This document shows, one piece after another, positions 44,841 through 64,000 of a stretch of 64,000 nucleotides of DNA. Position 1 is the stretch's first letter; each line of letters opens with the position of its first letter. The position numbers and the translations under genes are program-made. The DNA comes from Amoebidium appalachense (taxonomy: Eukaryota; Ichthyosporea): assembly GCA_963693365.1 (NCBI GenBank), contig CAVNZM010000003.1, forward strand, positions 6,758,001-6,822,000, read 5' to 3'. Under the pieces are notes generated by a model. The model saw nothing but the letters and a program-made list of their open reading frames with translations, was not told where the DNA came from and did no database searches.

Positions 44841-45145
44841 GTGGCAGAGCCTCAATGACTTGACTTGACTTATACTTATAATTGTTTGCTGGGCTTTATG
44901 ACTTGACTTGACTTAAAAGTCGCGACTTGAAAAGTACTATTTCTAGTAACTCCTCCGGCCGGCTGGGCCACGGGCGGGCATCGCGCCCTCCCTCCTCCCA
45001 CCCACCCTCCTATGCTTCCCCGCTCCAAGCCCCCCTCCCCCTTCAAGTCAATCCTATGTTGAGGCCTCATGGCTTGACTTGACTTGGTTGAAGTCATGTG
45101 TTTGGTGACTTCAAGTCGCGATTTGAAGTCAAGTCGCCACACCCT
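44841..45145. repeat. Dispersed TGACTTGACTTG-rich repeat, fullest copy
   Basis: About 300 bases between RPS27 and the ABHD gene, with one end GTGGCAGAGCCTC followed by repeats of TGACT, an internal AAGTCGCGACTTGAAA, and the other end AAGTCAAGTCGCCACACCC. Both ends recur elsewhere: 49811-49880 (GGGTGTGGCGACTTGACTT) and, in opposite orientation, 51285-51379 (reads GAGGCTCTGCCAC on the plus strand). Confidence 0.7.
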
Positions 45146-45438
45146 TGCCTGGAATGTAAACACCAAAAAATAAAGCATCTGATTGGCGTACTTTGGCGCG
45201 TTTTGCACCCTGTAGATCTGGACAGCCAATTACTAAACGCGTTTTCCTAAAAACGGCGATGCGTTAGATGCCACATCGCTTTAAGCAGTTTTAACAAAAT
45301 TAAAAAGCTTTCATTGTGATTGTAAAATTAACAATAACTTAATATGGCCCGTGTGTCATGAGTGAGATAAATTATATTCATCGAATGCATGCCAAAAATC
45401 TGTTGGTCAACGTTGTTCCCAGGACCGTCGCGATCGAC

Positions 45439-45447
45439 TATATAAAG
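45439..45447 (+). promoter_or_regulatory. TATA box of the ABHD gene (TATATAAAG)
   Basis: Exact TATATAAAG, 180 bases before the start codon at 45627. A start near 45470-45480 would give a 5' UTR of about 150 bases. Confidence 0.6.
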
Positions 45448-45626
45448 AGGGAACCCCTTCTTCTACTCTTGTATCAATCACGTTTATTTTTTGGGTTCAA
45501 GTTGTGTTGTTATGATAGCCCAAGCCTTTGACTAACCACCCTGTATTTATTGCTAGCGTGTAGTATGGGTTTAACGCTTTCTGTGGCACAGCCATTGAAA
45601 TAAGGCTTTTCATTATATAGTTCAGC

Positions 45627-47674
45627 ATGACGTTCGAGGCGCTTAAAGTTGTGCGCAAGGAGAAGGAGGAGGATGTGGCTGTTGCATCGGTAGTGGATGA
45701 GCGCAAGCCGGTAGCTCCTGGTAAGTCTTGCACATGCATGTTTTATAGGCTGCATGTATATGTAAGTTTGGGTTAGAGGCCTTTTGGTTTGACCCGAAAG
45801 GGACATGTTCTGCTCCTCAGCAAAGTTCATCTGTGGCTGAGTGGGCGGTGGAGGATGGTAGCAGTGGCTGGTCTGGCTGTTGCGGCTTTGCACATGGGCG
45901 AAAAGAGTTTTCCTACTCGAATAGTATGGGCGAAAAGAGTTTTCCTACTCGAATAGTAACACGCATATACACGGTGCTGCATGTTGCCATCAAAGCCGCG
46001 GGGGCAGTTGTCTCTCCTTTTCCAGTTTCGGGAACTCCTGCCTCTACGTGTGCTTTAGGGTGTGTCCATGCTTTACTCGGCTCCCCCATCCTCTCTCTCT
46101 CTCTCCCCCTGCCCCCTTTTCCCCGCAGCTTCTTCCTCTCACTTCGACTTGTTTTTCCCTACCACTATCCGTCCTGTCATTCCCTAACATCCTTTTGTTT
46201 TAGCAGAGGCAACATCAGCCGCCACTGAGCTTGACGCAGCCACTCTTCTCGAGGTGGAGGGCAAAAGAGACCCAAAGAGCACCCGGTTGTCACGTGCAGC
46301 AGTGCTGTTGCTCCCCCCAGCAATGGCACTTTCTTGGTACGGCCAGAACTACGACTGGGACTGGGTGTCTGCTCGGAGTGACCTGAATGGGTTGATGAGG
46401 GAGCAAGCCTTCAGTCTTCTGGACGGGGACTATGTCGGGGGCGGTGCTTTGTGGCTGCTTGGGGTGCTGGTGTGTGTGCTTGTGGGCCTGTGGCTGTGGA
46501 ATTTCTGGCTGGCTTGCAAGGAGACACCGGAGCTGCACTACAAGCACTCAAACAGGAACGTGGCCATACTGCAGATGCTGGGTAAGTTGTAGATTGCCGC
46601 ACGCTTGTGCACTGCACGTGAACACACACATGTACACACACACTGCACGCATACACTCATACACACACACCACACATGCACAGACAATCAAGTTCTCAAA
46701 CTTGCATGCATACATGGACACGTGAGGTGGCTTATATTGATTTCACACATCTCACACACACGCACAAGATGCGCACGGCGTGCAAAGCGACAAGACGTGT
46801 CTGCGTTCCTGCAAACACCCACACATGTTTACACGGGCACCTATATGCTGCAAACACCCCTGCTTCCACAGCATCATACACACAAACTGAGTTCACATAT
46901 CCTCCTTCATGCACACACACCCACGAACACAAAGATGCATACTGAGACACGAGCATGGTTGCATGCAAATCTATTTCACATGCACTCACATCCACATGGG
47001 CACACACTATAATTGTATCTAGCATGCACACACACCCACGCTTGCGCACACATGCTTACACAAAGTTCGCACACACACACAAGACACATGCACATGCACA
47101 GCCACCTTTTCAAGGACACATATACGAGCACGGCCGAAACGGCTAACCTCGCACACACAACACACAGACATCGTGTCTTTCGGAAGCTTTCACACATACA
47201 AACAACACTACTCAGCTCGCGCGGCACAGGGTGTGTATCTCACCCCTTAATGCAGGTCACACGAATGGTATTTGAAGAGCATTCTATTGTGCTGTTGTAG
47301 TTATCCCGAATCTCGTGGTCTTTAAGGGCATTCACATCTGACAGACAATCACTGCAGGCAGCCATCTTCGCACGTTCTCTCCTGTGCCGTGGTTTGCGCT
47401 CAACCACGTGCAGACAGTCATGTTTGCCTATTGGCCCCCCAAGGTGGTGTTGGGCCTAGGCAGCAGCAAGGTGAAGTATGAAAGGGAGGTGGTGCCCATG
47501 GATGATGGCGGACTCATTGCAAATGGATTGGTTGCGCTGTGAGAGTGATGATCCCACTACCCCCATCGTGCTGGTGTTCCCTGGAGTCATTGGCGCATCA
47601 ACGGACACGTACATCAAGCGCACCATGCTCACGGTGAGTGTTAAGAATAAATGCGTGGTTTTTTTTTTTTTTTT

Positions 47675-47721
<47 letters not shown>

Positions 47722-48679
47722 GGTCGTCAATAGGGGCTACGTAGTTTTCACAACATATGTGCCTGGGGCAGAAATTGCACAGCCTGAGGTCGTGCCTATT
47801 TTCGAATGCATGCTGGTGTGAATTTTGAGACCGGGGATTACAATGCGCGCAATGCAAGAGTTTCAAACAAGTGATTTTCGTTTGACATTTTCTTTCACCC
47901 TGCAGCTGCGCAAGCATGGCTGGCACAGTGTCTGCAAGAGCTGGAGAGGCATCAACGTCCCAATGGACAAGGCCCTGCCCGAGACATGGTCTGCACGCAC
48001 CCTAGCAGACACAGACACAATAGTGCGCCATTTGCGCAAACAACACCCACACGCACCCATCCTGGGCCTTGGTTTCTCGTTTGGGGGCCACCTTCTTCAG
48101 TCCTACCTCGGTTATCTGAGCGACCACGGCACGGAGGAAAACAACATCATTGGGGGTGTGTCTGTGTCGGGTGCGTTTGATAGCAACCTTGTATACAGTC
48201 ATGGTTTGGCTTCGAACACTTTCCCACCTTACGATGTTGCGCTTGCAACTTCTGTAAGGATGGATATGTCCCCGCACCTTTCACTTCTGGAGAAGGAACT
48301 GAGGGCGCTAGGCCAGCCCACGGAGAGGCTCAGACGGTGCACAAACATGTATCAGTGGCACGATACGGTCACTAGGGTGCTATGTCCGGACTGCCCTGCA
48401 CCCACCGTACAGGAGTATTTTGACAAAGTCGACGCTATTCACATGCCAAACAACGCAAAGATTTGCCGCCCGTGCCTGTGTATTCTTGCTAACGATGACC
48501 CGATTTGCCCGTCTAGGGTGGTGCAGCGTGCACGTGCGGGGTTGCTAAAGTCGGAGAATGTCATCTTGGTCAACACGAAGAGGGGCGGGCATTGTGGATG
48601 GTTTGAGGGCATGTGGGGGGAGAATTGGGCGGATGATTTGACGTATGAATACTTGAAAGCGGTTCTGGACACACAGTAG
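45627..48679 (+). CDS. ABHD3: ABHD1/ABHD3-type membrane alpha/beta hydrolase (apparent frameshift in exon 3)
   Basis: Family role: single-pass membrane serine hydrolases, phospholipase-like in ABHD3. Exons: 45627-45720, 46207-46581 (or from 46204), 47358-47633, 47906-48679; about 505 residues if one base is disregarded. Start MTFEALKVVRKEKEED. A hydrophobic span (ALWLLGVLVCVLVGLWLW, about residues 112-135) is the membrane anchor. Then PWFALNHVQT (HxQT motif), VVPMDDGGLIA, and MDWLRC. Catalytic parts: nucleophile Ser about 306 in GLGFSFGG, Asp in LANDDP (about 445), His in RGGHCGW (about 477). In exon 3 the frame breaks at the AAA run 47521-47523: GLIA is in one frame and MDWL in the next, so one A is surplus; either a sequence error or a real mutation. 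Which ABHD paralogue it matches best is uncertain. Confidence 0.9.
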
Positions 48680-49004
48680 GTTGGTCCTTCAGGTTTTTTT
48701 GTTAAAATTGACTCTTAAAGTTGCTGTTACGACAGTAATACTATGGCGCGGTTATTTAGCAGCTGCAGAAAGATTGGAACTATACCTGAACTCGGTTACC
48801 TTATATGGGCATAATGTTTGCTGGAGGCTTGCAATAGAACCGGAATCTGATGTGTATTCACATTTTGAGCGTTAGCTTTCTCTCCGTGTGCTTGTCAGGC
48901 ACGCAGAGACTAAGACGGGTGATTTTAATATATGTAACTATAGCTTATTGCCGGGCTGGTCCTGAGCTTCTGTCAGTATTTCTACTATAAATCTGCCTGA
49001 TAGA

Positions 49005-49010
49005 ATAAAA
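49005..49010 (+). terminator. Polyadenylation signal of the ABHD gene
   Basis: AATAAA 326 bases after the stop codon in otherwise non-repetitive 3' sequence. Confidence 0.55.
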
Positions 49011-49306
49011 CACACAAAACGGTAAATGTGAGATAGTTGTAGGTGTGTGTATGGTATTAACCTTATGAAAAACCCGTTTTCGCGCTTTCATGCACCTCTG
49101 TAAGCGCGATGTGTATATACACCTATGGCTACTGCAATGATATGCGTGTGTAAGTGTATGTACCTACGTGTGACAACACGGTGTGTGCACGTGAGTCCAC
49201 GTGCGAGCGCTTACGTGTGTCGTTGTGTGTGCCGGTTTGCGTACAGGTGCACGTGGGTGTGCGTGTGTGTGAATTGTGTTCGTGCGTGCGCGTGCGTGCG
49301 GTCACA

Positions 49307-49374
<68 letters not shown>

Positions 49375-49450
49375 CATATGTCGTTGAAATTTTGTGTCCG
49401 TGCACCGTAATGATTGTGTGTGTGGTGCTTTATATGCGCGTGCGGTCACA

Positions 49451-49496
<46 letters not shown>

Positions 49497-50308
49497 CGCG
49501 TATGTCGTTGAAATTTTGTGTCCGTGCACCGTAATGATTGTGTGTGTGGTGCTTTGTATGCGCCCTCAAAGTTGCACTGACCAGATCAATACACTGCACG
49601 TGCACTATATCCTATTGAGGCCACGTATATGCGACATACCAACAGGGTATCATGCATGCAGTGTGCGTGCACACGGCCAGGCGCCGCCTGAGCTCTTGCC
49701 CAGGTATGTACGTGAATGTTATCCCCGCCCCCCGCCCTTCCCCCCCGGCCCCCTCGGGGCCCCCCGCCTTGGGGAACAAAAAAAAAAAAACGGTCCCGGC
49801 AAAGAACCAGGGGTGTGGCGACTTGACTTGAAGTCATGAACCTCATGACTTGGCCCAAGTCAAGTCAAGCCATCAGGCAGGACATAGGAGTGACGTGTGT
49901 ATGTGTGTGTCTGTGTATGTGTGTGTGTGTGTGTGTGTGTGCCACAGCATGTTCTGTGTGTGCACGAGCTGTGTGCACGTGTGTGCAGCGTGTATGTGTG
50001 TGCATGTATGTTCGCCGCCCTCGCACCCACGCACGTGTGTGTGTGTGTGTGTCTGTGTGTGTGTGTGTGTGTGTGTGCGTGTGTGTGTGTGACACCGTGT
50101 GTGTGTGTGCACGTGTGTGTGTGTGTCACCATGTGTGTGCGTGTGTGTGTGTGTTTGTGCCGTATTTTGTGTGTGTGTATATATGCCGTGCCGATGGTGT
50201 GTATCTGCCTGTGTGTACCATTATGGTACATATGCTTGTAATTATGCGCGGTGTGTGTACAGGTGTGTGTGTACATGACATTGTGTGTGTGCGTGTGTGC
50301 GCGTGCGT

Positions 50309-50342
<34 letters not shown>

Positions 50343-50648
50343 CACGGGTGTGTGTGTGTCTGTGTGTGTGTGTGTGTACTGTGTGTGACATTGTGACATT
50401 GTGACATTGCACTGAAATGTGAGTGTGTATTTGTGCGTGCCATATGACAATAATTAAATATCATTGCCACAGTCAGCATACTCAGGCCCGGGCCACGGGG
50501 GAAAGGGGGGGGGGGGGGGGGGGGGGGGGGACGGGGGTGGAGGGGACTCCGAGGAGAGGGGACCGTGTGTGTGCATGTACGTTCATGTATATGTGTATGT
50601 GTGTGTGCACGTGTGTGTACCACCGTGTGTGCGTGTGTGTGTACACTG

Positions 50649-50687
<39 letters not shown>

Positions 50688-50832
50688 GTGTCACAGTGCA
50701 CGGTGTGTGTGTGCCCCCCCTCCTCCCCCCCCCCCCCCCAAAAAAAAAAAAAAAAAAAAAACTCACACAAACCAGAAAAAGAAACCACAGTCCACAGGCC
50801 GGGAGGGGGGTTAGGGGGGGAGGGGGGGGGAA

Positions 50833-50875
<43 letters not shown>

Positions 50876-51073
50876 GGGGGGCCCTGGGGGAAGGAGGGGC
50901 CCGGGAGGGGGGGCTGTGCGAAATGTGTGCATATGTCTGTGTGTACGTTTGGATTTTGTGTTCGTTTGTCACTGGATGTGTTTGAGTGTGTGAGGTGTGT
51001 GGTGTGTGTGCATGTGTGTGTATCACAATGTGCCACGCCACAGTGTGTGTATGGCTCCGTGTCACGGTGCACG

Positions 51074-51075
<2 letters not shown>

Positions 51076-51104
<29 letters not shown>

Positions 51105-51106
51105 CG

Positions 51107-51188
<82 letters not shown>
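51076..51188. repeat. (GT)n array
   Basis: More than 50 GT units in the spacer upstream of the NUP205-like gene. Confidence 0.95.
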
Positions 51189-51189
<1 letters not shown>

Positions 51190-52050
51190 CCTCTCACCCT
51201 CCCCACCCCATCACCACCACCACCAAAATAAAAGACACAGCCCCGGCTGGGTGCAGCCGGCTACCAAAAAGGCGCACTATAAATAGTAACAAGTCGCGAC
51301 TTGAAAGTCAAGTCAAGTCATGAGACATAGCGGCCAATTATGAATACGAGTCAAGTCAAGTCGACGAGGCTCTGCCACATGCCTGCAAAGAACACGTACG
51401 AGCCTATTCGAGGAAAGAAAAGAAAACGTTCAGAAATTAACACCTACGTGTACACATGTGCAATCCGTCCACCGTATCTTGCATGCTGCAGTTACTTGAT
51501 CAAGAGACCCCGAACCCCATGGCGAGCAGGCTTGAAATTTCAGAAAACAAGAAAAGACTAAAAGAGAATACACACGGTGCTTGCCGGGCACCAGTCAGTT
51601 TACAAGCGGATTGAAAACGACGACCAATGGGTGCAAGATGTTAGTGACGTGACAGTCGGTTTGAAGCAACACATCCGTAGATAAATATTTATATCCAACC
51701 CCCCCCCCCCCCCCCCCCCCCTACACACACACACACACACACACACAGGCCCAAGGCTGCCCTGCGCAAAATAATAATAATAATAATAATAAATAAATAA
51801 AAAACGCGGAGCTTGAAAATTGTCCATAACCCCCTATTACCCCCCCCCCCCCCCCCGGAGCCAGAAGAATAAGAGAAAAAAAGAGAAACGGAAAAAAGAA
51901 AAAAATTTAAAGAAAAAAAGAAAAAAGATGTACACACGTTCGAAATACGGGGTTCCAAGGGACCCAGCCTGAACGAGAGGTCGAAAATGACGACTATTTG
52001 ATATTCTATATGATATTATGTAATATTAGTCACTTGTCTCTGAGATCATG

Positions 52051-52084
<34 letters not shown>

Positions 52085-52203
52085 TTCCCCCCCGCGGCAC
52101 GGGAGCCCCCCCCCGGGCCGGCGCCTGGCACACACGCACGTACAGTCATACATACACGCACACACACGCGCGCACACACACACACGGGCACACACACGCA
52201 CAC

Positions 52204-52246
<43 letters not shown>

Positions 52247-52274
52247 CACACCGTCACACACACACGCACAAACA

Positions 52275-52318
<44 letters not shown>

Positions 52319-52324
52319 ACACAC

Positions 52325-52417
<93 letters not shown>

Positions 52418-52849
52418 GTACACACACACACACGCACAGCCGGGGCCCGGGCCGGCACCGGGCAAGATTGTCGACGTCTGGAACACTTTTCACGAATATG
52501 CAAGGTACCAGTGACTGTAGGAAAGTTTATAATATTCTGGTCACTGTGCAGCACATGAACACATGCAATGTGCCGAAAGAGTTGCACCAATCGTATCCGA
52601 TTGGAGGAGATTGGAGGTCGAACCCGATTGCGAGACCGCCAAAAAAAGCGCGCCAAAGTTGGCGCAGTTAGGCTACACTCTCGCAGCCTTGAGCACACAC
52701 ACTGAAGTTCAAGCACTTCATGCATGAATCGCAGAGTTCAGCTAGAGTTTTAATATTAGAGCTGTTCGTAAGGGAAGAAGGCGAGCACACGTTTTACCCC
52801 ACGCAGTAGCTTACAGGGCAGTCTTTGTGGCTGACCTGCCAGCAGAAAA

Positions 52850-62774
<9,925 letters not shown>

Positions 62775-64000
62775 GTGGGTGGCTCGATGTTTGCATGCAC
62801 ACAGAGAGAAACGAAGAAAAATGGACATTAACCCCGAGCCGTTTGCCCGGAAGCCAAAATCGACCAAATTTGAAAAATAGAAAAAAAAATCATTAAAGGC
62901 GGCCCAAGTGGACAAACACGCTACAGGCGCATGTGCATATGCATTTCTTTGTGTGCCGTAAAAAAAAACAGCATGTTCCTATGCATCCGCACGTGTTATG
63001 AGCACGTGATTTGTGTCGATTTTGCCAACCGCTGCGGGGTTTCTTTCAAGACAGTTACGTAATATGAATCCCCGTAAAGATTTCAGCAAATCCGATTGAA
63101 GCACTTATCAGCCGATCGATTTCAGAGTTGGAATCCGTAAATCCCGGGCATCCTCTTGCCGCTAGCGTTCGAAAATTTGGGGCCGCTCGATGAAAATATA
63201 GACATAGTTAGGCACAACACCCACGAGAAACAGGAAAACACAGTCAACCCCGGTGTTTTCTTGTGTTTTTTGAAAGTACATATACTAAATTAGGCAAAAA
63301 CTCCCAGCATCATGACTATTACGCATCAGGCGCAATTTATTTTCGAAGGTAGCTGATGCATTTATTTTTGAAACTGATGCAAAAATGCATCGGCGAACAG
63401 CTAGGAGTTAATATGCACACACACACATGGACACATACAGACATACATTACACTCTTGCGTACACGTAGACATACGAGCTCTCACACAAAAGCATGCATA
63501 TGGCACACACACACACACACACACACAGGCGTGCGTGCACGCGCACACACACACACACGAGGCTGGTTTGTCTGTGTGCGTTTGTATTGTATTTGTACGG
63601 GATCGTGGGTATGTGTGTGGATGTGCGTGTGACTTGCGTGTGTACGTGCGTAAGTGCATGTAGGTGGAGGGAAGGGAAGATCTTGTTCCCGGAGGGGGAG
63701 GGGGAGGGGGGGGGGGGGGGGGGGGGGGAGGGAGGGCTCTCATGCACGTTAGCAAGTTGGTGGTCTTATCGATGATGTGGTGGTAATAAGGACAAGCAAG
63801 AGAGGGTGAAGGGAGAGGACATGTGGGTGTGACTACGTGTGATGGGATGAGGCGTGCACGGTTTCTGGACCGTGCTAGCAGTTTCCATATGGAAAGAGAG
63901 AGTTTGTATGTGTTTTTGGGACTGTACGTGGGTACGTGTGATGGGATGGTGTGTGTATAAGTAATGGAATTTGATGGAAATTTCCATATGGCGCAAGGGT
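62775..64000. other. Right-edge region, probably intron of the NUP205-like gene
   Basis: Follows a donor (G|GTGGGT) in phase 1. About 600 bases of unique sequence without a recognisable exon, then CA/GT-rich sequence, a poly-G run (63708-63729) and two direct copies of a block containing TACGTGTGATGGGATG and ending TTTCCATATGG (63835-63892 and 63933-63990). Confidence 0.4.

Larger units (their letters stand above)
48680..52849. other. Spacer between the ABHD gene and the NUP205-like gene
   Basis: ABHD 3' UTR to about 49030, then GT-rich sequence with two near-identical blocks (49297-49435 and 49437-49562) that both contain CACAATTGTGTGTG and a shared GTTGAAATTTTGTGTCCGTG. Further on come two dispersed TGACTTG repeats, poly-G/C runs, (GT)n at 51076-51188, (CA)n at 52210-52414, and finally about 300 unique bases before 52850. 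An open frame at 51340-51561 is partly made of the dispersed repeat. Confidence 0.5.

Overview
This window comes from a nuclear genome of an intron-rich eukaryote, not a bacterium. Every gene I recognise is a conserved eukaryotic housekeeping gene split by GT-AG introns, and the introns and spacers are packed with (CA)n/(GT)n arrays, poly-G/poly-C runs, (GA)n tracts and minisatellites. The gene set and protein similarity fit an opisthokont or opisthokont-like protist or invertebrate, but I cannot place the species. Homology calls rest on recalled human family members; no search was run. The exon models were built by hand from similarity, splice dinucleotides and reading-frame continuity across every junction.

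Layout: (1) 303-5381 minus, GTF2H2/SSL1 (TFIIH p44), 3' part outside the window. (2) 5382-5905, a shared spacer between divergent genes. (3) 6931-21647 plus, WDR48 (UAF1), 17 coding exons, with a TATATAAAG box at 5906. (4) 21648-26594, a repeat-rich tail-to-tail spacer with a 400-bp foldback. (5) 26595-39654 minus, MON1, 16 exons, complete, about 509 residues. (6) 40845-42172 minus, RABIF/MSS4, two exons. (7) 43448-44311 minus, ribosomal protein eS27 (RPS27), two coding exons. (8) 45627-48679 plus, a membrane-anchored ABHD1/ABHD3-type alpha/beta hydrolase, four exons, with one apparent frameshift. (9) 48680-52849, spacer. (10) 52850 to the right edge, plus, a NUP205/NUP192-like scaffold nucleoporin, at least 12 exons, truncated by the window.

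Functional links: MON1 (half of the Rab7 exchange factor MON1-CCZ1) and RABIF (a Rab chaperone) are neighbours on one strand, two unrelated proteins acting on Rab GTPases. GTF2H2 (transcription and nucleotide-excision repair) and WDR48 (USP1 cofactor in DNA repair) are divergent and could share control. Three genes carry the same core-promoter word TATATAAAG.

The most unusual feature is that many minisatellites start at or span an exon-intron junction. Decayed copies of the exon edge plus its splice site lie tandemly in the adjacent intron (WDR48 exons 2, 5, 6, 14 and 16; MON1 exon 6), and the MON1 stop-codon region itself is the first unit of a downstream array. This looks like intron and flank growth by tandem duplication across splice junctions, leaving rows of decoy splice sites. 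In addition, (CA)n arrays directly form many 3' splice sites and (GT)n arrays several 5' splice sites.
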